NCBI GenBank assembly: GCA_019096065.1
Contig: JAGUCH010000002.1
Location: 10,924,501 to 10,988,500 of the forward strand
Source: Paracyclopina nana
Taxonomy: Eukaryota > Arthropoda > Copepoda > Cyclopoida > Cyclopettidae
DNA length: 64,000 nt
Direction: 5' to 3'
Shown: one piece after another, positions 13,301 to 20,274 of the stretch
How the letters are laid out: each line of letters opens with the position of its first letter
Numbering within the stretch: position 1 is the first letter of the stretch
Program-made: the position numbers and the translations under genes
The notes under the pieces: generated by a model
The model's database searches: none
What the model saw: the letters and a program-made list of their open reading frames with translations, nothing else
Told to the model about the DNA's origin: nothing

Positions 13301-13805
13301 TGACCAGGGCGAGGTGGACCTGGAGATATTCAGAACTTGGGTGTCGATGGCCGAGAATGTTGTTAACTCGAGGCCCATCGCAATTGTTGAGCAAAGTGAC
13401 GGAGAAAAAGTAATCCTGACACCCAATCACTTAATCGTGGGCAGGTTGGGTGACACAGGAGTATTCTCAAGGGATGGTGAATTGTCCCACGATCTCCATA
13501 TGCTCGCCGGAAGACTCGACAGTTTTGAGAAGACCTGGACAAACTATTACCTGGCAACGATGCAAGAGAGAGGAAAATTTTTATCAATGACGGACAATAT
13601 TCAAGAAAATGACACGGTTGTGGTGGCCGAAGAAGATTTGAAGATTAAACGTGGAAAGTGGACAATTGGAAGAGTGATTAGAGCGATCAAGAGCAAAGAT
13701 GGTCTTGTACGCAAAGTGGTCGTGAAACATCGTCATGGCATTATTGAACGTGGAATTCGTCAGTTGATTCCACTGCCAACGCTTCCATTCATCAAGCTAG
13801 ACTAA
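7359..13805 (+). CDS. BEL/Pao Gag-Pol polyprotein
   Basis: Uninterrupted ORF of about 2148 codons from the ATG at 7359. The N-terminal Gag half is charged and partly coiled. Zinc knuckles lie at about residues 676-745: two CX2CX4HX4C (CLVCQQFGHRGFEC and CKRCLQGRHTMDKC) and one CX2CX4HX4H. An aspartic protease with LLDTGSS is near residue 837. The reverse transcriptase carries YMDD near 1246. RNase H with CSDGSD is near 1432. The integrase has an HHCC-like region (CVQC near 1805) and catalytic D, D and E near 1837 (AIDFTG), 1900 (SDNGG) and 1962 (GQVEAF). All signature residues are present, so the enzyme set looks functional. Gag and Pol share one frame, as in many BEL/Pao elements. Two of the loop-conserved hairpins lie inside it, at 9715 and 12178. 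Confidence 0.95.
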   Translation: MYQSGKKTKSGRVVRPPLKTHGGDFDTATKRTKKSSVQDKQLRSAEAEWQFDEDSLLFMNDQEEVIAAGGEILPGYDTLLNNVTMASMDGNVAAPAHSRDMWVDALKSVKDAMDNHVKALGERLDAAKTADMAEKIKTQIMGLKKEIADDVATCRPLVAEADLKDFEYQVSLIHYQLATYVIRASRVVKDKRINDLDNPPTTDPAAASGADAGTVVADADSQHEEGLQLNDDAQPDSVEKVIEELDGIVDQLKKADKLRRTLMVGTGAYKDQETLMESANKRRKELENTVQCMSADDRRKFDMQKVVLMSKEIDNLMDFLNPDHQRRRPQANNNAPPARTNFRDPPPPDDNNFDKRTYNLGMPTVTLSSELYEKKIQEEQSYLAQDTIIDQVRRRAQADIDWNDLYEGRNLSQFYDPGMAREIVRDDVKPMYFNGTGEVTYRDFKEYIHAGIVMKRNMNWFEKCIKLKNLCTGPVKIKIARCSLSKDGFIEALQKLDSDYLAHRDEAEEVIHDLLIKMRERPPISVRDLNSVEAALVIIEEIVDCNGRAGKDPTEGEASILSNIRMDSITARDYRDFKEKKLQSRNSLRLFITWAKVRIRDQLRAKRTDALLKNLTKTFDDMEVKEDDHRPWKRNDKYRAKYRQIKEATGFVDDDSDEYSSSDESEIVALAKEKQQCLVCQQFGHRGFECTNWSKQNLREVVQRMENAKLCKRCLQGRHTMDKCKSTEKCDKCGSMEHHSKLHHAQSKKVTSLATTTQPQNDLKKQLTDCLMNAVRLLSEDATLLTQDLGCPGDESGEEENIEIVGFASDVSRSWMTVPVEIATGADFARSVETNALLDTGSSVTLLQPHIAKVMGAKGKRKSMAVQVVGNNQVVKQPSFKGTMYIRARGTQEPIFQLKFSTFNLPIAIQPVDPNRIKSKYEELKMIEFPTPVEGDLGLLIGFDNMQLMTSEKDTYVKGGPLARKTPLGWSMLFHPKTGGVEATAFVSDWKQFNQCQAVCDTEMRYLLDRQYGLESIGIDRAEQPSTRLTLAEEIALAKMKETLRRLPNGLYEVGIPFKGDTPQLPDNFKQCSAIQKKLDKKHEQDPNVAKAVVDTMAEYERLGIIEPVPASEVGTGYFLPVFCVPKEGSETTKYRFVYNAKQNFEGTSINEQMYTGPNYLDDIYDTMVQFRVGEVAVVGDIEKMYLMISLPEKDRKYVRIVVNGRQMQFCRWPFGLRAAPSVANFVVKHHIKQHGSQLLQKKAKIYMDDFIVAFETLEEAKEVVEEIVPLMSSCGMELRKFVSNKPEVLQGLDKKRLGKAMVVGTSLEPVVHSTLGLKWEPTTDHIGYALSKVEQRGVTKRIMSSQIASVYDPLGALTPCLLKARKALQLAHKADKDKKLSWDDELTKSDHPLVLESVKLWKQWQEEFEEMTIVRYPRMVAPRIDENTILHMCSDGSDLAFATTAHIASANGSHKPGWLTTKARIQGVKQRTIPEVELAGALLSARLSNRLINLLFMGREAVWYWVDNTSVICWIRKAGVDRSVYVRNRAIEISDTTIVERWNHIPTDQNSSDVATRGCSGSQLAQHNTYWSGPEYFAEDMTNWKLMKLKVTEEELAGTGQISLMSKDLGCPCQVEINQLGMIQDHVVKLGDQWRLQESQEIFVQMKQVLHSRNVGRWSIMVRAITRALLAWQGEKTEDELPLDKMADVARRVLILGQWLKMEKDIRKFLATNKWPQTTEKHLALAVGDDGLIRVHSRLYNQEYVAQSQQYPILMVDSWPFVLYMWTLHFTTNHVRNDDLWYKAIRVFAGAAVKKISRRVSSECVQCRKLHSPMSKQLMGSIPNLQLNDIRPCSKIAIDFTGIQYVKFFRKRIPAYILVAVCLQTKVVTLEVTIGQNTEAVIMALSRIAARRGPIEECFSDNGGSFIKVKRLLTKEEKKQMAMGPQNLNHSVDKINWKKVQMETVRFIRKWNMNAPRDHEANGQVEAFVRLAKRAVKDHIDQGEVDLEIFRTWVSMAENVVNSRPIAIVEQSDGEKVILTPNHLIVGRLGDTGVFSRDGELSHDLHMLAGRLDSFEKTWTNYYLATMQERGKFLSMTDNIQENDTVVVAEEDLKIKRGKWTIGRVIRAIKSKDGLVRKVVVKHRHGIIERGIRQLIPLPTLPFIKLD
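9715..9737 (+). other. Loop-conserved hairpin 1 (in gag-pol)
   Basis: CCCAGGAC pairs perfectly with GTCCTGGG around loop CTCGGGT (8 bp). It is read in frame as D-L-G-C-P between the zinc knuckles and the protease. Confidence 0.85.
12178..12200 (+). other. Loop-conserved hairpin 2 (in gag-pol)
   Basis: GCAAGGAC pairs perfectly with GTCCTTGC around loop CTCGGGT (8 bp). It is read in frame as D-L-G-C-P, between RNase H and integrase. Outside the GAC/GTC closing pairs and loop, the stem differs from hairpin 1. Confidence 0.85.
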
Positions 13806-13811
13806 AACTAC

Positions 13812-13863
13812 GTAAGTCAGACCACAAAACTCTTCCTAAAAGAACATTTCCACTAATTTCTAG
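13812..13863 (+). other. Possible 52-nt intron or splice sites between the two ORFs
   Basis: A consensus donor (GTAAGT at 13812) and an acceptor (CTAATTTCTAG ending at 13863) lie just after the gag-pol stop, 52 nt apart, which is the host's usual intron size. Splicing would not join the ORFs. The acceptor could instead serve a subgenomic mRNA for the second ORF. Not demonstrated. Confidence 0.35.
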
Positions 13864-13988
13864 TCAAACACCACAATTTTATCTGGTACCGCTGCATCTC
13901 GTGTAATTGACACAGAAATATCTGGCAGCGCTTTTCAAAACAAAATTCAGTTGACCGCGAAAAATTCCGCCAAAACAACAGAGGCAAA

Positions 13989-16900
13989 ATGACGAAGCGA
14001 AGACGATCGGCGAGCAAAAAAAGCTCAACATCTGGGGACGATTCACCCCGGAGAGACCTCGGGCGTCCCTCCGGGCGAAAATCGGCCAGGACAGTTGTTT
14101 TCGCCAGCGACGAAGAAGAAGCGATTCGACAGCTTTACGTTGTCGTCTCCAACACTGCCACAGAAGATGGAGAAGTGGCCGGCCCATCTCAACGAGGAGC
14201 CATCGACAGGGTAGACCTGAACGAAGCGACTGAGGCCCGCGAAATCATGAACGCCACGGGCATAGAATATGTGCATGTTTTTTCCGCCACGAAGGGAGCT
14301 TTGAAGACCACCTTTTTGACACTATTCAAGGACCCGGGATGCATCATCATGGGCGACCAGTTTAATTGGGGCAGAAGAACTCCAACGGACAACAGACCCG
14401 GCGAGAAGAGAAGAAAAGCACGCAGGCAAGATGTTCATCGTTGCTTCCGTAGTTATATTCTTAGGGCCAGAGGGCTTTCACTTTTGGAGGCCATAATGTT
14501 TTCGTACGGCCATGTTTTCTTGACTGTATTGGAGATCAAGAAGGAGGTTAATGATTTGGAGATGGACGAGCCCCTCAGCACAATCAACAGAGCTCGATGC
14601 TTTGAGATCGCCAAGGCCCTCGGCAACTACATCATCAACTCGGCCGATGCAGAGGAGCGGGGAGTTCTCCAATCATTGGAATCGTCGGCCCTTACCACGC
14701 CGAGGATCATCAGGCTGTACGAAGAAGGCCAGGTTGACAACACACTGGTCATTGATAAGGTGGGCATGCGATTGACGGCTGAGGAGTTGAAGATGATAGC
14801 TGAGAGAGATCAGCTCCCCCCCACGGCATTGGCGGACAATTTGAGGCTGCTCGAGTCCATGAATGATGCGGTCAGAGCAGCAGAAGAAGCGAGGGCCATG
14901 GTCTTCGCCAATTTGCTCAAGTTGCCTAGGTCTCAGTTGGCCTCAACCGAGCCCGACCTCGGGTGTCGGGCCGGTGAAGGGTCTATCGAGATCAGGGAGG
15001 CGACCAGTGAAGATGAGGCGGCCATGGAAGTCGAACCTGCCGCCGAGGTGATGACGCAGAAAGAAGAGGTCGAAGTATCACGATCTGCTCAAGATGCTCC
15101 AGTTGTCGAGCCAGCACCACAGGACAAGATCTTGGAAGAAATGGAGGCTTTGCTGGCGTCCGATGAGGACGAGCCCACCAATCAAGAATCTGCAAGAGAG
15201 GTGGAGCCTGAGCCAGTGGCCTCTACCTCGGCCCAAGCAGATGAGCGCGAGGCTGAAGAGGTGACGCCACCTGCAGTAGAAGAAGACGATGATTGGGGAC
15301 AAGCCATGGATGCTATTCGCAGTCGGGCTGCGAGCAAGGTCGTTGCCACGCCCACAACCGAGATTGTCCCACCACCCGCGGCAACCCAGACGGTGGAGAC
15401 TTGCAGTTTTGCCATGCAAGTGAAAGAAGAATGGATTGCTGCTGATATGGCCTCATCGACGCCTCTGCCAAGAGTAATTCCGGCAGGCATGGAAGAAGAA
15501 TTGGACCTCAAAGAAGAGGGGCGTCGATTGATGGAGGTGAGCCATTTGCCAACTGCTGGATATGAAGCCATCACGCCGGACGAGGAGTACTTGCACAAGT
15601 TTGACAGGAAGACTCATCGTTGCCCAGACATTCGAGTGGGTAAGATTATGCAAGTTGCCTTTGATCCTATGAAAAAGAAATGTGATTGGTCAGCGTGCGC
15701 TGTTCGACAAAATATTTTGCCGTCGGATTGCATTGAGGTTTCTGCTGCCGTCGCCCCGGTTGTGACGGTGCAGGATGCCGAATTGCGGTCTAGAATGGGG
15801 GCCAGATCTACATATGATCTGACCACTAAGAACCTGCGCACGACGTATGTTTATGGGCTGACCAAGTCGCACAATAATTGGACCAGTAATGATTGGGACG
15901 AGATTGACTACCGACTCACGGCACGCAACTTCTATTCCAACATTGAGCGCTATCGCATGATGACAATTGATCAGGAGGGCTTCCAGGACAAGCTACGCAA
16001 CGCATGTGCCAAGGTTTACCCGCCCACGGTCTCCCAATACAAACACGCATCGGCCTACATTCACATGGGCAGTCCAGAGGGCATTGCTCTGGGCATTCGA
16101 GTAGCCTTCGTGGGCCCTCGGTTTCTGGGCGTGGCTGTGCCGGAGAAGATCAAGAAGTTGCTGGAGTCAGAGAAGATCTTCAAGCTGGGTTTTGGCATCC
16201 AGGGTGATTTGGAAGACTTCGCGGAGATGGGCATCACCATTCGCAATTGGGTTGACGTTGGACATTGCAACTTGCTACTCAATCCTGCGGCGAAAGTTGG
16301 TAAATGGGAAATGCTTACGCTCCTGGGTGTCAAGCACACTATTCGAAAGCCCAATTTTGCCATTGACAATTATTCGGGCTTCACCGATGAGATGTCCCAA
16401 GAAGTCGTCAGATATGACAGGGTCGACCAATTCGCTCCATTCGCTGGCATCCTGAAGGTGGCGGCCTTGGTGGCTAGAGCTGAAAATATGGGTAACAATG
16501 ATAATGTTTATCCGTACGTCATTGTGTTGTTGTCGCTCCTCAGTCACCGCCCGGTGATGATCAGGGGTCAGAAGATGAGCACGATCGCCGGCCTCCTCCC
16601 AGACCTCGGGTGTCAGGGAGAGGCTGCGAGACTGCTTCGTGAGGAATTTGGAGCCTACAACAACTTTAGACTAGTCCTTCAACGTTGGCAACAAGTGGGG
16701 CTGATTTTCCCAATGACGATTGGCCTTCTGCCAACAGCCTCAGCAGAAACTATCAAGGATCTTGAGTTTCTCATGGGCGCCCCAATGCGTGAATGGCATC
16801 TACCGCATGTTGTCCTCGCCCAAATCGATCGAGTGATTGGTGTCAGTGATGAGGTGGCAGCTAAAGAGTTGCGACTCTACCCTCACGCTTGCCTTGTGTG

Positions 16901-17195
16901 CGGTGGATTTGACCACACGGCTGCCGACTGCAAGAAGACGCCTACCTGCCTCAACTTACTATGTGATGGTGGTAACCACGCCGCCGCGGTTTGCCCAGTT
17001 ACCAACGAAGACTGTGTTTTGTGTGGTGGCCGCGGCCACAACAGAGGTCATCATGGACGCTTTGATATCGTGCAATTGTTGATGGCTGTGCGTTTGGCAT
17101 TTGTGCAGCATGTTGCATATGCCAAAGCCCTGGATAAGACTGGACGGGTGCTGATTCGTCCCATCAAGGAGGGTATTCGCCCCTTCCGTTGCTGA
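13989..17195 (+). CDS. Accessory ORF of the BEL/Pao element: exonuclease-fold and zinc-knuckle protein
   Basis: Intact ORF of 1068 codons with a basic, Ser-rich N-terminus and an acidic middle (about 340-480). Around residues 690-840 the pattern resembles the RNase D/WRN-type DEDDy 3'-5' exonuclease fold: KIFKLGFGIQGDLEDF near 727 (motif II Asp in GIQGD) and VVRYDRVDQFAPF near 803 (YX3D, motif III). The motif I position reads GSPEG, so the first Asp of DxE seems missing and the fold may be catalytically dead. Residues about 966-1020 hold three zinc knuckles: CLVCGGFDHTAADC, a CX4C variant, and a CX2CX4HX4H. This repeats the element's own Gag layout. No signal peptide or membrane segment is evident, so an Env role is unlikely. 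Three loop-conserved hairpins lie inside it. The exonuclease assignment is pattern-based. Confidence 0.85.
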   Translation: MTKRRRSASKKSSTSGDDSPRRDLGRPSGRKSARTVVFASDEEEAIRQLYVVVSNTATEDGEVAGPSQRGAIDRVDLNEATEAREIMNATGIEYVHVFSATKGALKTTFLTLFKDPGCIIMGDQFNWGRRTPTDNRPGEKRRKARRQDVHRCFRSYILRARGLSLLEAIMFSYGHVFLTVLEIKKEVNDLEMDEPLSTINRARCFEIAKALGNYIINSADAEERGVLQSLESSALTTPRIIRLYEEGQVDNTLVIDKVGMRLTAEELKMIAERDQLPPTALADNLRLLESMNDAVRAAEEARAMVFANLLKLPRSQLASTEPDLGCRAGEGSIEIREATSEDEAAMEVEPAAEVMTQKEEVEVSRSAQDAPVVEPAPQDKILEEMEALLASDEDEPTNQESAREVEPEPVASTSAQADEREAEEVTPPAVEEDDDWGQAMDAIRSRAASKVVATPTTEIVPPPAATQTVETCSFAMQVKEEWIAADMASSTPLPRVIPAGMEEELDLKEEGRRLMEVSHLPTAGYEAITPDEEYLHKFDRKTHRCPDIRVGKIMQVAFDPMKKKCDWSACAVRQNILPSDCIEVSAAVAPVVTVQDAELRSRMGARSTYDLTTKNLRTTYVYGLTKSHNNWTSNDWDEIDYRLTARNFYSNIERYRMMTIDQEGFQDKLRNACAKVYPPTVSQYKHASAYIHMGSPEGIALGIRVAFVGPRFLGVAVPEKIKKLLESEKIFKLGFGIQGDLEDFAEMGITIRNWVDVGHCNLLLNPAAKVGKWEMLTLLGVKHTIRKPNFAIDNYSGFTDEMSQEVVRYDRVDQFAPFAGILKVAALVARAENMGNNDNVYPYVIVLLSLLSHRPVMIRGQKMSTIAGLLPDLGCQGEAARLLREEFGAYNNFRLVLQRWQQVGLIFPMTIGLLPTASAETIKDLEFLMGAPMREWHLPHVVLAQIDRVIGVSDEVAAKELRLYPHACLVCGGFDHTAADCKKTPTCLNLLCDGGNHAAAVCPVTNEDCVLCGGRGHNRGHHGRFDIVQLLMAVRLAFVQHVAYAKALDKTGRVLIRPIKEGIRPFRC
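14047..14075 (+). other. Loop-conserved hairpin 3 (in accessory ORF)
   Basis: CCCGGAG-A-GAC pairs with GTC-C-CTCCGGG around loop CTCGGGC: 10 bp with one A/C mismatch. It is read in frame as D-L-G-R. Confidence 0.8.
14951..14971 (+). other. Loop-conserved hairpin 4 (in accessory ORF)
   Basis: GCCCGAC pairs perfectly with GTCGGGC around loop CTCGGGT (7 bp). It is read in frame as D-L-G-C-R. Confidence 0.8.
16591..16624 (+). other. Loop-conserved hairpin 5 (in accessory ORF)
   Basis: GCCT-c-CTCCC-a-GAC pairs with GTC-a-GGGAG-AGGC around loop CTCGGGT: 12 bp with one A/A mismatch and one bulged C. It is read in frame as D-L-G-C-Q. Confidence 0.8.
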
Positions 17196-17256
17196 AAATT
17201 CTGCTAAGTCGCGCTGAAAATTCCTGTGATGTGTTCGAGCTTGATCAAGATGTCCC

Positions 17257-17265
17257 AGGGGAGAC
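17257..17265 (+). promoter_or_regulatory. Polypurine tract
   Basis: AGGGGAGAC directly precedes the TG of the 3' LTR, the expected site for plus-strand priming. Confidence 0.75.
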
Positions 17266-17491
17266 TGTTTGGGCTCCCGCCTATCTATTGTATTGTGACA
17301 CTCTTATGTGAGCTCGACCTACTATTCGATCTTTCATGTTTATGTTTACGTTAGTACGATTTCGGATTTCACCTTGTGTTAGTTGAATAAATCTCGACTA
17401 CTACATAGAAATCACCGTCGTGCTGGATTTTATGCATATCTCGACTTTATTATCGTTTTATTGCATCGACGACTCTCGTTAGATTCATACA
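17266..17491 (+). repeat. 3' LTR of the BEL/Pao element (226 bp)
   Basis: Matches the 5' LTR at 6915-7140 with no visible difference. The right copy of the target duplication, CTACC, follows at 17492-17496. Confidence 0.95.
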
Positions 17492-17875
17492 CTACCTACC
17501 CTATGTAGGTGTGAAGGTGAGTCCACCTACCTTGCCCAATAAGAAACGATGGCTTCTGTTACGTAGTACAGTCAGCGCGCCCTGGCGTGAAAAGCCATTT
17601 TCACTACAGACCCAACCAGAAATTCTGAGCCCTCATACGCCAAATAAACTCTCAGTGAAACTTATACGTTTATACGTATACATATATATGTAAACAAATT
17701 ATAAAACAGGCTTACAAAATATCTGAGCTCATTTTGCAAAGTAAAAATCTCGTGGCATCACTTGGCTCTCGCAAGCTCGAGCCCGCAAAAATGCCACTCG
17801 ATTTTCTTTACAAAATTTGCTCAGCTACTTTATTAGCTTGTTTTATAAATTGTTTACATATATAAATAGATATTC

Positions 17876-17996
17876 CCACCTCTTTTGGTCGCATGAGTTT
17901 AAAGTATTTTGATTTAACAGAAGTATGAAAACTTAGTCATTTCATATAAGGCTGTCGTAAGATTTTAAGGAAACGAGGGATAGATGAACACCCCAT
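17876..17996 (-). repeat. 120-bp repeat, inverted relative to 19776-19898 and 19914-20260
   Basis: It runs from CACCTCTTTTGGTC to AGATGAACACCCCAT and is the reverse complement, with drift, of the two later copies. The GATGAACACCCCAT end also faces outward in those copies (ATGGGGTGTTCATC). Confidence 0.75.
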
Positions 17997-18278
17997 GAAT
18001 GCATTTTGTAATTTCAGTTCTTTCCTTGATTTTTCATAAGTTTGGATTGAGTCAGAAAAATGGAGTTCCAGCTCCGGCTGAACCCAACTTCTTTGGCAAA
18101 AAGTGACCGCTAGACATTACAGAATAATGTATATTTCGAGCTGGGGCACGTAAAATTGAGTCATTAAATAGCTGACCTCGGATTTTGATATTTCAGCGCA
18201 AAAAGTTGAAAAAACCGATTTTTGTTATTGGCCTATGCGGAAAAAATTGCCATCCGCGGACCCAGTGTGCAATGGGAT

Positions 18279-18410
18279 TCCGGGACCCGTGGGATGCCGA
18301 GACCCGCGGGATGACGGGACCCGCGGGATGCCGGGACCCGCGGGATGCCGGGACCCGTGGGATGCCGGGATCCACGGGATGCCGGGACCCGTGAGACGTC
18401 GGGACCGGTA
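18279..18410 (+). repeat. GC-rich minisatellite, unit GGGACCCGCGGGATGCC
   Basis: About seven tandem copies of a 17-bp unit with point changes (GTGGGATGCC, CACGGGATGCC and similar). It is GC-rich and strongly self-complementary (CCCGCGGG) within AT-rich surroundings. ORFs here are artefacts. Confidence 0.85.
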
Positions 18411-18824
18411 ACACACTAGGAGCGGCGGGACGCTGAGACCCGGGACCTATTGTACACCCGTACCAGTTTCACGTCGGGACCAGTTGGACGCCGGGTCCAG
18501 TGAGAAACAGAAAATCGCAAGATTCATCTAGCTGTACCCCTCAGTGAGCCGTGGCCTAGTCATGGCGTGAAACACCTCGCCTAATTTTTCATAATTTCCG
18601 TGAGCTGGATAAGTGCTCCTGCGCTCAGCAAGGGCAACAAGCCACTCTTCATGGCAAGTTTCAAGTTTTAAACTGAATTCTATTTCGCTGTGCTCGGAGC
18701 AGCGCGTATTTCCATACATATCTACTTGATTTATATGGGAATAACCCTCGCTGCGCTCGTCGCTGCGCTTTATTAAAGTAAAATGGAATACATTGGCCTT
18801 AAAGTCATTGCCATGTTTGTACTG

Positions 18825-19560
18825 TTCGACCAAAAGGCCTCAAAAATTGAGATTATAAGCCCATTTTGCCTTGATATGTCATGCTGTTCGACCAAATTAC
18901 AGTTTTTAGGCCTTTTTAGGCTTATTTTTTGCATTCATGATTTCTCCAGTCGACCAAATTTCAGTTTCTAGGCCTTATTCAGCCATTCTTTGCATTTTTG
19001 ATTTTTTCAGTCGACCAAATTTCAGTTTCTAGGTCTTTTTCAGCCATTCTTTGCATTTTTTATTTTTCCAGTCGACCAAATTTCAGTTTTTTGGCCATTT
19101 TCAGCAATTTTTTGCATTTTTGACCTAATAATTCATGGTATTTCCAGTCGACCAAATTTCAGTTTCTAGGCCTTTTTCAGCTACTTTTTGCATTTTTGAT
19201 TTTTCCAGTCGACCAAATTTCAGTTTCTAGGCCTTTTTCAGCTGTTTTTTGGATTTTTGATTTTTTCAGTCGACCAAATTTCAGTTTCTAGGCCTTTTTC
19301 AGCCATTCTTTGCATTTTTTATTTTTCCAGTCGACCAAATTTAAGTTTTTTGGCCATTTTCAGCAATTTTTTGCATTTTTGACCTAATAATTCATGGTAT
19401 TTCCAGTCGACCAAATTTCAGTTTCTAGGCCTTTTTCAGCTACTTTTTGCATTTTTGATTTTTTCAGTCGACCAAATTTCAGTTTCTAGGGCTTTTTCAG
19501 CTATTTTTTGCATTTATGATTTTTCTGGTCGACCAAAAGGCCTCAAAAGTCCTTTTGTCT
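18825..19560 (+). repeat. Satellite-like array, ~60-bp unit with CAGTCGACCAAATTTCAGTTT
   Basis: About eleven imperfect copies of a ~60-bp unit (CAGTCGACCAAATTTCAG, TTTCTAGGCCTTTTTCAGC, TTTTTGCATTTTTGATTTTT). A variant block with GACCTAATAATTCATGGTATTTC appears twice (19120-19145 and 19378-19403) with similar neighbours, suggesting a higher-order unit of about 250 bp. Both outer ends carry TCGACCAAAAGGCCTCAAAA. Confidence 0.85.
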
Positions 19561-19775
19561 TTATGTATTATGCTGCTCCACCAAATTTTAGGGATCATAT
19601 TAAATATGCGACCTGCCAGGCTATAATTACTGTGGTTTTTTTGGTAATAATATAGCGGGCGTTTTAATGATTTATGTATTAGTCAAAGCAAAAAATAATC
19701 ATTTGGCGTCAATTAATATGAGTCAGTGCTTTTTTCAAGTTTCGCCGAACTTGAAGTACTCTCCCGACAATTATT

Positions 19776-19898
19776 ATGGGGTGTTCATCTATGCATCATT
19801 TCCTTAAAATCCTACGACAGCCTTATATGAAATGACTAAGTTTTCGTACTTTTGATAAATCAAAACACTTCAAACTCATGTGACCAAAAGAGGTGGGA
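19776..19898 (+). repeat. 120-bp repeat, copy 2 (inverted to 17876-17996)
   Basis: ATGGGGTGTTCATCTATGC through GTGACCAAAAGAGGTGGG. Near-identical direct copy follows at 19914, and the reverse complement is at 17876-17996. Confidence 0.75.
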
Positions 19899-19913
19899 AG
19901 AGTGGTTTACTTA

Positions 19914-20260
19914 ATGGGGTGTTCATCTATGCATCATTTCCTTAAAATCTTACGACAGCCTTATATGAAATGACTAAGGCATGGTTCACCTGCTTATAAT
20001 ATCTGATATTTTGTCAAAATATCGGAGCAAAATACTTAAAAACTGATAATTTAAATACTTGTGTAGGATGGATTTTGGTACCAAAAGGTCGAATCCGAAG
20101 AAAAAATCTAAAAATTGTTTTTGGAAATACCTGATATTTGCAAATATCAGCATAATATCGCTCGATATTTTGATCATAATATCGCAGGTGAACCAGGCCT
20201 AAGTTTTCATGCTTCTGATTAATCAAAACACTTCAAACTCATGTGACCAAAAGAGGTGGG
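19914..20260 (+). repeat. 120-bp repeat, copy 3, interrupted by a small TIR element
   Basis: Same sequence as 19776-19898, split by a 220-bp insertion (19979-20198). Removing the insertion and one target duplication gives back a continuous copy, which proves the insertion was later. Confidence 0.8.
19979..20198. mobile_element. 220-bp TIR element (MITE) with CTAAG duplication
   Basis: The ends are GCATGGTTCACCTGC and GCAGGTGAACCAGGC, an imperfect 15-bp inverted repeat, with further inverted matches inside (ATAATATC and AAAATATCG). It is flanked by CTAAG at 19974-19978 and 20199-20203. The empty site is visible in the neighbouring repeat copy at 19776-19898. No coding capacity, so it must be mobilised in trans. 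Superfamily not assigned. Confidence 0.8.
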
Positions 20261-20274
20261 AAACACACTGCAAC

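Larger units (their letters stand above)
6915..17491 (+). mobile_element. Complete BEL/Pao LTR retrotransposon with an extra 3' ORF
   Basis: This 10,577-bp element starts TG and ends CA. Its two 226-bp LTRs show no difference on my reading, and it is flanked by the 5-bp direct repeat CTACC (6910-6914 and 17492-17496). Internal order: LTR, primer site, hairpin-rich leader, one gag-pol ORF in the BEL/Pao domain order (Gag, zinc knuckles, protease, RT, RNase H, integrase), a 183-bp gap, a second 1068-codon ORF, polypurine tract, LTR. Matching LTRs and open frames indicate a recent insertion that may still be active. The second ORF is not a typical env: no signal peptide or membrane anchor is evident. 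Confidence 0.95.

Noticed and set aside
13989-17195. Second ORF of the BEL/Pao element as an envelope gene
   Set aside because: No evident signal peptide, membrane anchor or glycoprotein features; zinc knuckles and an exonuclease-like pattern point elsewhere.
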